NCBI GenBank assembly: GCA_039800205.1
Contig: JBDLRB010000006.1
Location: 1 to 16,300, forward strand
Length of the DNA: 16,300 nucleotides
Source of the DNA: SYIM01 sp039800205
GTDB taxonomy: Bacteria; Pseudomonadota; Gammaproteobacteria; Burkholderiales; Burkholderiaceae_E
Reading direction: 5' to 3'
Part shown: piece by piece, positions 8,401-14,386 of the stretch
Numbering within the stretch: position 1 is the stretch's first letter
Layout: the number at the start of each line of letters is the position of its first letter
The notes under the pieces: generated by a model
Databases searched by the model: none
The model's input: the letters and a program-made list of their open reading frames with translations, nothing else
What the model was told of the DNA's origin: nothing
Position numbers and translations under genes: made by a program

Positions 8401-9047
8401 CGGCGTGGGCCGAGGACTATCGTCAATGGGTCGATCAGGTTCGTACGGTCGAGGACCGTATCCGGGGCGGCGAGCGCCGGATGGGACAGGCCTTGAGTGA
8501 GCGACCCTTGACGGAAGCCGTTGCGCGCAATCTGGCCAAGCTCATGAGTTACAAGGACGAGTACGAGGTCGCGCGTCTCTATGCCAGCGCGTCCTTTTCA
8601 AGCCGTGTCGCTGAGCAGTTCGAGGGCGATATTCGCTTGAAGTTCCATCTTGCGCCCCCGATCCTTGCCCGCAGGAACGAGAAGGGCGAACTGGTCAAAC
8701 GAGCGTACGGACCCTGGGTGATGACGGTGTTTCGCGTGCTCGCCCGCTTCAAGCGCTTGCGGGGGACGCCCTTCGACCTCTTCGGTCGTACGGCCGAGCG
8801 CCGCATGGAGCGGCAACTGATTGCGGACTACCGGGCACGTATCGAATCGCTCCTGCCCAGGCTGACGGCGTCAAACCTCGGTGCTGCGGTCGAACTCGCG
8901 AAGGCCCCGGAGCGGATTCGCGGATTTGGTCATGTCAAGGAGCGATCCGTCGCCGAGTTCCGAATCGACGAAGCCGAGCGACTCCGCCAGTTCGACGCGG
9001 TCACCGCGCCGCCTGAGGCCACGCCGAGGGCGGTTGCCCAAGCCTGA
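5454..9047 (+). CDS. Indolepyruvate ferredoxin oxidoreductase, fused alpha-beta type
   Basis: A 1197-residue cytoplasmic 2-oxoacid:ferredoxin oxidoreductase. It would decarboxylate arylpyruvates (indolepyruvate, phenylpyruvate) to aryl-acetyl-CoA, using thiamine diphosphate (TPP) and reducing ferredoxin. Order of parts: a pyrimidine-binding TPP domain with the GYRGSP motif (57-62); a TPP-binding domain with CSGCPHNSS from 455 and GDG at 519-521; an iron-sulfur region with Cys at 656, 659, 662 and 668 and again at 689, 695 and 700; a gamma-type domain starting GIGGTG (748-753) with the family's MAGLAQKNGAV; then a C-terminal domain (DUF6537) to the end. In archaea these parts are separate IorA and IorB subunits, while this fused layout is typical of Proteobacteria. 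The ATG at 5454 has AGGAGG (5441-5446) 7 nt upstream. The gene appears to stand alone, with no ferredoxin or aromatic-degradation gene beside it. Substrate preference is inferred from the family. Confidence 0.93.
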   Translation: MNSPYDSVLRPVELDDKYLAREGSVYLTGTQALVRLPMMQRRRDQSMGLNTAGYISGYRGSPIGGYDQALWKASRHLDAHHLKFVPGLNEDLAATAIWGTQQLRCFPGARYDGVFAIWYGKGPGVDRSGDAFRHANQAGTSAHGGVLAIAGDDHGAKSSTVAAQTDHIFIAVSMPVLAPATVQDYLDLGLHGLALSRYAGLWVGFKSVTDSLEAAGIVDASDDRVRIVLPDDFAMPTGGLNLRWPEDSFLKLEERLARWKIPAARAYARANQLDRVVLGRPAGEAARLGIVSTGKSWLDTMQALADLGIDDSVARRIGVRVYKVAMPWPLEPQGIRAFCAGCAEVLVIEEKRALIEAQLKEVLYTERERPVITGKTAPHGGPLVPEGGELSPSILARVIASRLLAQDVHIGTGEAAGVMDREVASRMTDRLDVLDAAEGRTARAVVPIERIPYFCSGCPHNSSTKVPEGSRANAGIGCHYMAQWMDRRTDTFTQMGGEGMTWVGQAPFSETPHVFQNIGDGTYFHSGSLAIRHAVATRTPITYKILFNDAVAMTGGQRHDGQLTPDRIVRQMLAEGVEKLVVVTDEPDKYPQGYFPAGIPVHHRSELDAIQRDLRGYPGVSVLVYDQTCAAEKRRRRKRAEYPDPDRRAFINEAVCEGCGDCGVQSNCVSIEPVETEFGRKRAINQSSCNKDFSCVSGFCPSFVTLEGARPRKPLRSTVDTDAGAMALPEVAPPMLAPGAAYSILVTGIGGTGVVTIGQLLGMAAHLEGKGVTVLDMAGLAQKNGAVMSFVRIAADQASLHAPRIGTASADAVLGCDLVVTSGREALARMQTGRTRVVANVARTPTADFTRNADWHFPLGRMEQSVVDAVGPKAVAFVDATRIATGLLGDAITVNLFMLGYAWQLGLIPLSAASIERAIELNEVAIETNKAAFLWGRRAAVDPDRIQALAQPPRAQAVTHRLSETIDELIARRTDFLAEYQDAAWAEDYRQWVDQVRTVEDRIRGGERRMGQALSERPLTEAVARNLAKLMSYKDEYEVARLYASASFSSRVAEQFEGDIRLKFHLAPPILARRNEKGELVKRAYGPWVMTVFRVLARFKRLRGTPFDLFGRTAERRMERQLIADYRARIESLLPRLTASNLGAAVELAKAPERIRGFGHVKERSVAEFRIDEAERLRQFDAVTAPPEATPRAVAQA

Positions 9048-9053
9048 ACCAAG

Positions 9054-9079
9054 CGGAGACGGCCGCCAGAGCGTCTCCG
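9054..9079 (+). terminator. Hairpin just after the oxidoreductase stop codon
   Basis: Perfect 8-bp arms CGGAGACG (9054-9061) and CGTCTCCG (9072-9079) with a 10-base loop begin 7 nt after the TGA of the oxidoreductase gene. There is no T-run on the + strand. It probably marks or protects the 3' end of that message and sits next to the phasin terminator. Confidence 0.5.
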
Positions 9080-9083
9080 GGCG

Positions 9084-9118
9084 AAAAAAAGCCTCCGACC
9101 CTGTGCGGGTTCGGAGGC
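9084..9118 (-). terminator. Intrinsic terminator of the phasin gene
   Basis: On the minus strand a GC-rich stem (GCCTCCGA 9091-9098 with TCGGAGGC 9111-9118, extended by CCC/GGG past one bulged base, loop 9102-9106) is followed directly by seven T (the A-run 9084-9090 on the + strand). This is a textbook Rho-independent terminator. It lies about 80 nt beyond the phasin stop codon. Confidence 0.85.
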
Positions 9119-9199
9119 GTTGACTCGTCCTGATTGAAGCTTCTCGAATCCGGGCCGCCGTGGAGGGGACGACCCGTCGTGAAGCGATCAGAGCGTCGG

Positions 9200-9745
9200 T
9201 CAGGCGGCCTTCCGCGCGGCTGCGGCGGGCTTGGCGTTGGTCTTGGCGGCGGCGGCCATGTTGGCTTCGGCCATTTCGACCACTTGCTTCGTCGCGCGGC
9301 TGACCTGGTCAAATGCGGTGTTGGCCGCGGACACGGCCGATTTCACCAGGGTAACGACGCCTTCGCTGCCTGCCGGCGCGTTGCGGGCCATCGTGTCGAG
9401 CGCGGCGAACAGTTGCTTGTTGCCTTCGGCCATCTGCTTTTCGACCAGGCGGCTCAGCTCGGCGTTGGTCTCGTTCATGATTTCGTAGCAATGCTTGGCG
9501 TAGGAGGCATACTTGTCAGCGGTCGGCTGCATCGCGGTCGTGGTCAGCTCGGACAGGGATTTCACGTCCTTGGCGGCGAGCAGGCTCTTGGCCATCTCGG
9601 ATTGCTCTTCGAGTGAGCTGCGGGTGGCCTGCATCTGCAGCGACGCAAGTTTTTCCAGTCCGTTGATCGATGCGATCGCAGCGGCTTGCATCATGTGGAG
9701 CGCGTCGCGGTGAATTTGCATCAGCTGGTCGGGCGTGTTGATCAT
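9200..9745 (-). CDS. phaP: Phasin family protein (PHA granule-associated)
   Basis: A 181-residue amphipathic, mostly helical protein of the Phasin_2 family. Phasins coat polyhydroxyalkanoate granules, limit their size and shield the cytoplasm, so the host very likely stores PHA. The N terminus MINTPDQLMQIHRDAL and the following stretch IASINGLEKLASLQMQATRS match the family pattern. The C terminus is an Ala/Lys-rich tail ending KPAAAARKAA, common in phasins. There is no signal peptide. The ATG at 9743-9745 is preceded on the minus strand by GAGAGG at a 6-nt spacing. The frame stays open upstream, but that stretch covers the promoter and is not coding. A strong promoter, two operator-like repeats and an intrinsic terminator make it a single-gene unit. 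Paralogues are common, so which phasin this is cannot be decided. Confidence 0.92.
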   Translation of the reverse strand: MINTPDQLMQIHRDALHMMQAAAIASINGLEKLASLQMQATRSSLEEQSEMAKSLLAAKDVKSLSELTTTAMQPTADKYASYAKHCYEIMNETNAELSRLVEKQMAEGNKQLFAALDTMARNAPAGSEGVVTLVKSAVSAANTAFDQVSRATKQVVEMAEANMAAAAKTNAKPAAAARKAA

Positions 9746-9810
9746 GGTGAGCCTCTCGAAAGGTAAATTGAAAAAGGGGTCGGTTGAAGGCATCGGAAGA
9801 TTGTCAGCGA

Positions 9811-9826
9811 TTGTGCGCCGCAACAA
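9811..9826 (-). promoter_or_regulatory. Putative PhaR-type operator, promoter-proximal copy
   Basis: The minus strand reads TTGTTGCGGCGCACAA, matching the upstream copy at 13 of 16 positions and differing only in the three central bases. It is an imperfect dyad of TTGTTGC and GCACAA. It begins 4 nt after the -10 element and covers the expected transcription start, a position suited to repression. Similar TGC-rich dyads in front of phasin genes are bound by PhaR in other PHA producers; assignment here is by inference. Confidence 0.6.
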
Positions 9827-9830
9827 ATGC

Positions 9831-9859
9831 ATTTTGATGGAACCAAACGACGTTGTCAA
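9831..9859 (-). promoter_or_regulatory. Sigma-70-type promoter of the phasin gene
   Basis: On the minus strand a perfect -35 TTGACA (9854-9859) is separated by 17 nt from a -10-like CAAAAT (9831-9836, 4 of 6 consensus). The expected start is near 9824, giving a leader of about 79 nt. The element lies between the two operator-like repeats. Confidence 0.65.
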
Positions 9860-9864
9860 GCGAA

Positions 9865-9880
9865 TTGTGCATTGCAACAA
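9865..9880 (-). promoter_or_regulatory. Putative PhaR-type operator, upstream copy
   Basis: The minus strand reads TTGTTGCAATGCACAA. It ends 5 nt before the -35 box of the phasin promoter. Its start is 54 bp from that of the second copy, about five helical turns, so proteins bound at both sites would face the same side of the DNA. Confidence 0.6.
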
Positions 9881-10004
9881 CAGTCTAGGTCGTTAAAAAT
9901 TTTTTATATAAAACATGTACTTCAAGTTTTTCTCTGGATTGTTCCCTGTACGTTCACGTCTTTCCTGTGAATCTTTCTGCACGATTCATTGATCGGAAAT
10001 AATC
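9881..10004. other. AT-rich intergenic stretch between phasin control region and permease
   Basis: This 124-bp stretch is far more AT-rich than the rest of the window, especially 9893-9932, where runs of A and T surround TATATA (9905-9910). TATAAA at 9907-9912 resembles a -10 box for the permease gene, but I find no -35 element at a suitable distance. No gene is visible. It may hold the permease promoter and bend or open the DNA next to the phasin operators. Confidence 0.4.
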
Positions 10005-10874
10005 TTGAATGCTGCGCCTGCACTTCAGGCTGTTGCTGTGCCTGTGGCCTTTGTCCTGCTCTGGTCGACCGGATTCATCGTTGCCCGAATGGGCGTGCCC
10101 CACGCGCCTCCCCTCGGCTTGCTTGCCTTGCGGTTTCTATTCACGCTCCTCGTTCTCGCGCCGCTGATCATTCTGCTTCGGGCGCGGTGGCCCGATAGGC
10201 GGCAGGTGCTCCACCTGATCTGCGCCGGGATCCTGCTTCATGCGGTCTACCTGTCGGGCGTCTGGTACGCCGTGAGTATTGGTATGCCCTCGGCGGTGTC
10301 CGCGCTGGTGGTCAATCTGCAGCCAATTCTCACGGCTGTGGCAGTTTCCCTGGGCGGCCAGGCGGTGACGCGCCGGCAGTGGCTGGGCCTGTGCGCGGGC
10401 TTATGCGGCGTCGTATTGGTGCTGTCGGAGCGTTTCGTTCTTCAAGGCCTGTCGATTCACAGCGTCGTCTCGGCGGTGGCCGCTCTCTTGGGCATTACCG
10501 CGGGGACGCTGTACCAGAAGCGTTTCGTGCCGTCCTTCGATCTTCGGACCGGTAGTTTCATTCAGTATTTTGCGGCCGTCGTCATCGTGGCGCCGATCGC
10601 GCTCTTTGCTGAGGAGGGGGCCTACAACTGGAACCTCGAGCTCGTGCTGGCACTGGCCTGGGCCGTCCTCGCGCTGTCGATCGGGGCGGTTTTCCTGCTG
10701 TTCATTCTGATCGAGCGCGGTGAGGCCACACGGGTGACGGCGCTGCTCTATCTGGTGCCGCCGACGACAGCGGTCATGGCCTGGCTGCTGTTTGACGAGC
10801 GTTACGGTTGGGTCGCGGCGCTGGGCATGGTGATGACGGGAATCGGTGTTGCGCTGGTTCAACAACGTCGCTGA
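10005..10874 (+). CDS. EamA / DMT superfamily permease
   Basis: A 289-residue inner-membrane protein of the drug/metabolite transporter superfamily with two EamA repeats (about residues 10-140 and 150-285) and ten predicted hydrophobic helices. The first repeat has the family's early segment LLWSTGFIVARMG and the proline-bearing helix end NLQPILTAV; the second has YLVPPTTAVMAWLLFDE at the matching place. Members export amino acids, metabolites or drugs, and the substrate cannot be told. The start is taken as TTG 10005, which places the first helix correctly; only a weak purine stretch (CGGAAA) precedes it, so a nearby downstream GTG is possible. The thioesterase gene begins 97 bp downstream on the same strand. 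Confidence 0.88.
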   Translation: MNAAPALQAVAVPVAFVLLWSTGFIVARMGVPHAPPLGLLALRFLFTLLVLAPLIILLRARWPDRRQVLHLICAGILLHAVYLSGVWYAVSIGMPSAVSALVVNLQPILTAVAVSLGGQAVTRRQWLGLCAGLCGVVLVLSERFVLQGLSIHSVVSAVAALLGITAGTLYQKRFVPSFDLRTGSFIQYFAAVVIVAPIALFAEEGAYNWNLELVLALAWAVLALSIGAVFLLFILIERGEATRVTALLYLVPPTTAVMAWLLFDERYGWVAALGMVMTGIGVALVQQRR

Positions 10875-10971
10875 GGCGGGTCGCCCAGACCATTGCTAAG
10901 CTTACGGCCGTGAACGACGGCCCACTTCTGTGGTCGAACGTACGCTCCAGAACCGGATTCAGGGAGGACGC

Positions 10972-11448
10972 ATGCCGGACAACGCTCAGCCGACGCGCAG
11001 CGGCGCTCGCCCCCGCGAGGCCTATCCGCACTTCATGTCGATCGCTTCGCGCTGGATGGACAACGACGTCTACGGCCATATCAATAACGTCGTGTACTAC
11101 TCATTTTTCGATACCGCGGTCAATCGCTATCTGATCGAAGCCGGGGCGCTCGACATCCACCGTGGCTCGGTGATCGGTCTCGTGGTCGAGACGGGCTGCC
11201 AGTATTTTGCCCCGCTGGCGTTTCCCGATGTCATCGATGCCGGGGTGCGGGTGGCCCACATCGGGCGAAGCAGCGTCCGCTATGAGGTGGGTTTGTTCGG
11301 TCATGCCGTACCCGATGCGGCCGCGCAGGGGCACTTCATTCACGTCTACGTCGATCGTGAGTCCCGCCGCCCGGTGTCCTTGCCGGATCCCTTGCGACAG
11401 GCCCTCGATGCCCTTCGCGCCCCGAGCTCTGCCGGGCTGTCTTCCTGA
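10972..11448 (+). CDS. Acyl-CoA thioesterase, 4HBT (hot-dog fold) family
   Basis: A 158-residue cytoplasmic protein of the 4-hydroxybenzoyl-CoA thioesterase/YbgC-like class, which hydrolyses acyl- or aryl-CoA thioesters. The N-terminal signature RWMDNDVYGHINNVVYYSFFD (from about residue 27) contains Asp32 at the place of the catalytic aspartate, followed by GHINN. The later strand segments VVETGCQYFAPLAFPD and GRSSVRYEVGLFG fit the hot-dog sheet. The ATG at 10972 is chosen because AGGGAGG (10961-10967) lies just upstream; an in-frame GTG at 10930 would add residues with no family match. It is followed after 22 bp by the nitroreductase gene, suggesting joint transcription. The natural acyl group is unknown. 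Confidence 0.87.
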   Translation: MPDNAQPTRSGARPREAYPHFMSIASRWMDNDVYGHINNVVYYSFFDTAVNRYLIEAGALDIHRGSVIGLVVETGCQYFAPLAFPDVIDAGVRVAHIGRSSVRYEVGLFGHAVPDAAAQGHFIHVYVDRESRRPVSLPDPLRQALDALRAPSSAGLSS

Positions 11449-11470
11449 TCTTTATCCAAACGGAGCCTTG

Positions 11471-12169
11471 ATGGACTACCCGCACAGCTACCGCCTGGTC
11501 GATGACGCTTTGATCAGTCGCCGGTCAATCCGCAAGTTCCTGTCGACGCCCGTCGATCGAGCTGTCGTTGAAGACATCCTCCACGTGGCTCGTCGAGCGC
11601 CGTCCGGGACCAACATCCAGCCCTGGCAGGTCTATGTCCTGGCAGGCGAGCCGTTGAATGCACTCTCTTCACGCATCCTTGAGGTCTTCAACGATCCGGT
11701 TCTGAACGAACAGCATCAACGCGAATACTTGTATTACCCGGACAAGTGGTTTTCCCCCTTTATCGAGCGGCGCCGGGCGGTCGGCTTTGCGCTCTACGAT
11801 CTACTGGGGATTGCCAAGGGGGAGCACGGGCGGATGCACGACCAGCATGCCCGCAATTTCAAGTTCTTCGACGCGCCGGTGGGGATGATGTTCACCATTC
11901 ACCGCGATCTGGCCCAGGGCAGTTGGCTGGATTACGGCATGTTCATCCAGAACGTCATGATCGCGGCTCGCGCGAGGGGCCTCGACACCTGCCCGCAGGT
12001 GTCTTTCGCGCCTTACCACCGGATCGTTGCCGAAGCGGTCGCGATGCCCGCCCACGAAATGCTCGTTTGCGGGATGTCGCTGGGCTATGCCGACCCGGCG
12101 GCGCCGGAGAACAGTCTGGTCACCGATCGCGAGCCCGTTGAGCGCTTCACGCAGTTTTTCGGCTTCTGA
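11471..12169 (+). CDS. Nitroreductase family FMN oxidoreductase
   Basis: A 232-residue flavoprotein of the nitroreductase family. These cytoplasmic enzymes use NAD(P)H and FMN to reduce nitro groups, quinones or other electron-poor compounds. The FMN phosphate-binding start ISRRSIRKF (residues 15-23) and the following RRAPSGTNIQPWQVYVL are clearly present, as is the second flavin-binding part near the C terminus (MLVCGMSLGYAD). The stretch DYGMFIQNVMIAARARGLDTCPQ is the usual core helix. The ATG at 11471 has CGGAG (11461-11465) 5 nt upstream. A longer open frame begins at 11207 but merely overlaps the thioesterase gene in another frame. The physiological substrate is not evident from the neighbours. 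Confidence 0.9.
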   Translation: MDYPHSYRLVDDALISRRSIRKFLSTPVDRAVVEDILHVARRAPSGTNIQPWQVYVLAGEPLNALSSRILEVFNDPVLNEQHQREYLYYPDKWFSPFIERRRAVGFALYDLLGIAKGEHGRMHDQHARNFKFFDAPVGMMFTIHRDLAQGSWLDYGMFIQNVMIAARARGLDTCPQVSFAPYHRIVAEAVAMPAHEMLVCGMSLGYADPAAPENSLVTDREPVERFTQFFGF

Positions 12170-12201
12170 AACGCGACTCGAGGTCCGGACGACGAAAGAG
12201 G

Positions 12202-12230
12202 TTGACGTGACCCAATAAACTCGGAATACT
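12202..12230 (+). promoter_or_regulatory. Probable promoter of the endopeptidase gene
   Basis: TTGACG (12202-12207, 5 of 6 consensus) and AATACT (12225-12230, 4 of 6) are 17 nt apart. The expected start is about 12237, leaving a short leader of some 23 nt before the GTG at 12260. This suggests the endopeptidase gene is expressed separately from the nitroreductase gene. Confidence 0.55.
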
Positions 12231-12259
12231 GCGCGCAAACTCTCAAAAAACCGCGCCAA

Positions 12260-13507
12260 GTGTTTCATTTTCATCAATTTAAGTTCTTGCTGCCGATTCT
12301 TGTCGCAGGCGTGCTGAGCCTGACTTCCTGGGTTCCTGTAACTCGGGCGCAGTCCGCGTCAGCGAACGAAACCGCCGGTGCGAACCGAGCGTCGTCCTCG
12401 GGTACAACAGCCAAATCAACGCCGCCGTCGCAGCGCCCTCCTCAGCGCACTGCGCCGTCAAGGGCGACCCCTGCGCGTGCGGCCGTTCGGCCGCAGACTC
12501 AGGGCCGCAGGGATGCGGCCAAGCGGCCCGGATCCAGGAATGCGGCCGCCCCACAGTCTTCGAAAGCCCGACAGGCGGCGCGTGCGCCTCAGTCCAAGGG
12601 CGCACGGAGCGGGCCCCCGCACACAGCCTCCACCTCGCGCGCGGTGCCCGCGGGTCGGGCGGCAACCGGTGCGGCCGCAGCGGGCGCCCTCAGCACGGCG
12701 ACCTGGCCGGGTCGGACCGACGGGGCGACGCCTTCACGCGTGCCGCTCCAGTCCACTGTGGCGATGGTCGTCGATCAGCGTTCGGGTCAGGTCCTGCTCG
12801 ACAAGAATTCCAGGACGGTCGCCCCGATCGCATCGATCACCAAGGTCATGACTGCAATGGTCGTACTCGATGCCGGGCAGCGTCTCGATGAGCGCTTGCA
12901 GATCACCCGGGACGACATCGACACGCTTCGTCACAGTGGATCGCGTTTGCGACCCGGCGTCCGTCTGACCCGGGGAGAGATGCTGCAACTCGCCTTGATG
13001 GCGTCCGAAAACCGGGCGGCCAACGCGTTGGGCCGCCATTATCCCGGGGGAATGCCAGCCTTCGTGGCGGCGATGAATGCCAAGGCCAGGATGATCGGTA
13101 TGCTCGACAGCCGCTTTGTCGAACCCACCGGACTGTCCAGCCGGAACATCTCCAGCGCGCATGATTTGTCCCGCCTCGTTCGCGAGGCCTGGAACTATCC
13201 GCTGATCCGCCAGTACTCGGTGGCCCGATCCATGACCGTAACCGCCGGGCGTCAGTCCTTGGGTTATTTCAATACCAACCGACTGGTGTCGACGCCGGGT
13301 TGGTCGGTGGGTCTTCAGAAGACGGGCTACATTTCTGACGCGGGCAATTGCCTGGTGATGCAGGCTCGGGTCGATGGCCGCGCACTGATCTTCGTCCTGC
13401 TGGATGCCAATGGCGCGATGGCTCGCTTTGGCGATGCCCAGCGCATTCGCGCGTGGCTGCAGGCGCCTGGCGGCGGTCGCTACACTCGGGCCCTCGCGAC
13501 CGGCTGA
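12260..13507 (+). CDS. pbpG: Periplasmic D-alanyl-D-alanine endopeptidase (PBP7 class)
   Basis: A 415-residue secreted serine peptidase (S11 family) that cuts D-Ala cross-links in peptidoglycan. A signal peptide spans residues 1-30 (hydrophobic LLPILVAGVLSL; likely cut after TRA). Residues 31-150 are a low-complexity linker rich in Ala, Ser, Arg and Pro, with 19 basic and only 2 acidic residues between 33 and 150. The catalytic domain follows with all three motifs: SITK (Ser192, Lys195), SEN (249-251) and KTG (354-356). SMASE-type context and the domain end near QRIRAWL favour the PbpG endopeptidase over the DacA carboxypeptidase group; the large C-terminal domain of DacA is absent. Typical PbpG proteins are about 310 residues, and the extra length is the linker. 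GTG 12260 is the start, without a clear ribosome site, but it gives the correct signal peptide. It converges on the IclR gene with 41 bp between. Confidence 0.88.
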   Translation: MFHFHQFKFLLPILVAGVLSLTSWVPVTRAQSASANETAGANRASSSGTTAKSTPPSQRPPQRTAPSRATPARAAVRPQTQGRRDAAKRPGSRNAAAPQSSKARQAARAPQSKGARSGPPHTASTSRAVPAGRAATGAAAAGALSTATWPGRTDGATPSRVPLQSTVAMVVDQRSGQVLLDKNSRTVAPIASITKVMTAMVVLDAGQRLDERLQITRDDIDTLRHSGSRLRPGVRLTRGEMLQLALMASENRAANALGRHYPGGMPAFVAAMNAKARMIGMLDSRFVEPTGLSSRNISSAHDLSRLVREAWNYPLIRQYSVARSMTVTAGRQSLGYFNTNRLVSTPGWSVGLQKTGYISDAGNCLVMQARVDGRALIFVLLDANGAMARFGDAQRIRAWLQAPGGGRYTRALATG

Positions 13508-13548
13508 GGGCCGCCGGGCCTGTTCGATTCGGGATGCACTGAAACAGC

Positions 13549-14358
13549 TCAGGCAGCGGGGGGCGCCTCGGGAGCGATGTCTTCGTAGCCGAGCGACGCC
13601 GAGATGGCCGCAGCGGTCTGGCAGACCTGCTCGATCCATGCGTCCTGAACGAAATCGGTGGGTGCCGAAACCGACAGCCCGGCCACCAGCCTCCCGGAGT
13701 CGTCCCGGATTCCTGCGGCAATACAGCGGACGCCGAGCTCAAGCTCCTCGTTGTCACGCGCATAGCCCCGAGCTCGAACCAGCGAGAGCTCCCGCTCGAG
13801 CCGGGCCAGGTCCGTGATGCTGTTCCGGGTGTGGCCCGCCAATCCGGTGCGCATCGCGTACATGCGGAGGTTTCGCGTGTCATCTGCAGACAGAAAAAGT
13901 TTGCCGACCGAGGTCAGATGCAGGGGCGCCCGCCCGCCCACGGCCCGAACCACCTGCATGCCCGAGCGCTCCGAGACCGCCCGCTCGATGTAGACGATCT
14001 CGTCCCCCTGACGAATGGACAGATTGATCGGCTGGCCGATCAGTCGGTGCAACTCGCGCATGGGGCCCAGTGCGGCATCCCGAACGTTGAGCCGTGCCTT
14101 GACCAGATTGCCGAGTTCGAGCAGGCGAATACCCAACTGATAGGTGCCGGGTTCGCACCGGTCGATCAGTCGTGCGCCCACGAGATCGTTGAGGATGCGG
14201 TGCGCCGTCGACGGGTGCAGCCCCGTCGCACCCGAAAGATCTTTCAGGCTGGCGGGGTCGCTCCGAAGCGCGAGGGCATCCAGCAGCGAAACCAGACGCT
14301 CGATGACCTGGATCGAGGCCTTGCCATCATCCTCTCGAGGCGCTTTCCGTGGGGGCAT
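13549..14358 (-). CDS. IclR family transcriptional regulator
   Basis: A 269-residue DNA-binding regulator. The N-terminal winged helix-turn-helix (about residues 14-75) includes the recognition region SLKDLSGATGLHPSTAHRIL, and the wing leads into YQLGIRLLELG. The C-terminal effector-binding domain (about 90-255) shows IclR features such as LHLTSVGKLFLS, then GYARDNEELELGVRCIAAGI and a serine-rich GLSVSAP. IclR proteins bind small organic or aromatic acids and act as repressors or activators of catabolic genes; the effector and target here are unknown. The ATG at 14356-14358 fits the family; the open frame continues 20 codons further, into pyrD, without homology. It starts 7 bp after the pyrD stop codon, so it is probably read from the aat-bpt-pyrD transcript, perhaps with an internal promoter. 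Confidence 0.9.
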   Translation of the reverse strand: MPPRKAPREDDGKASIQVIERLVSLLDALALRSDPASLKDLSGATGLHPSTAHRILNDLVGARLIDRCEPGTYQLGIRLLELGNLVKARLNVRDAALGPMRELHRLIGQPINLSIRQGDEIVYIERAVSERSGMQVVRAVGGRAPLHLTSVGKLFLSADDTRNLRMYAMRTGLAGHTRNSITDLARLERELSLVRARGYARDNEELELGVRCIAAGIRDDSGRLVAGLSVSAPTDFVQDAWIEQVCQTAAAISASLGYEDIAPEAPPAA

Positions 14359-14359
14359 C

Positions 14360-14386
14360 GTGAAATCATATCTCACTTTGTGAAAT
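14360..14386. repeat. Direct repeat at the pyrD / iclR-type junction
   Basis: GTGAAAT occurs at 14360-14366 and again at 14380-14386, exactly 20 bp apart (about two helical turns). Between them TCTCAC (14371-14376) forms an imperfect dyad with the second copy. The element covers the last codons of pyrD and ends 1 bp before the regulator's start codon. It may be an autoregulatory binding site or simply coding sequence. Confidence 0.3.

Noticed and set aside
9746..9880. Extension of the phasin frame by 45 codons upstream
   Set aside because: Phasin homology begins at the ATG 9743-9745 with a ribosome site; the extension would run through the promoter and operator-like repeats.
10000..10003. 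AATAAT just before the permease start as a -10 box
   Set aside because: It ends 1 nt before the chosen TTG and has no -35 partner, so it cannot serve that start.
11207..11470. N-terminal extension of the nitroreductase frame into the thioesterase gene
   Set aside because: The flavin-binding homology begins just after the ATG at 11471, which has its own CGGAG site; the upstream part overlaps a conserved gene in another frame.
13520..13547. CTGTT / AACAG inverted repeat between the endopeptidase and IclR genes as a terminator
   Set aside because: Only five base pairs enclosing 18 bases and no T-run; too weak to support.
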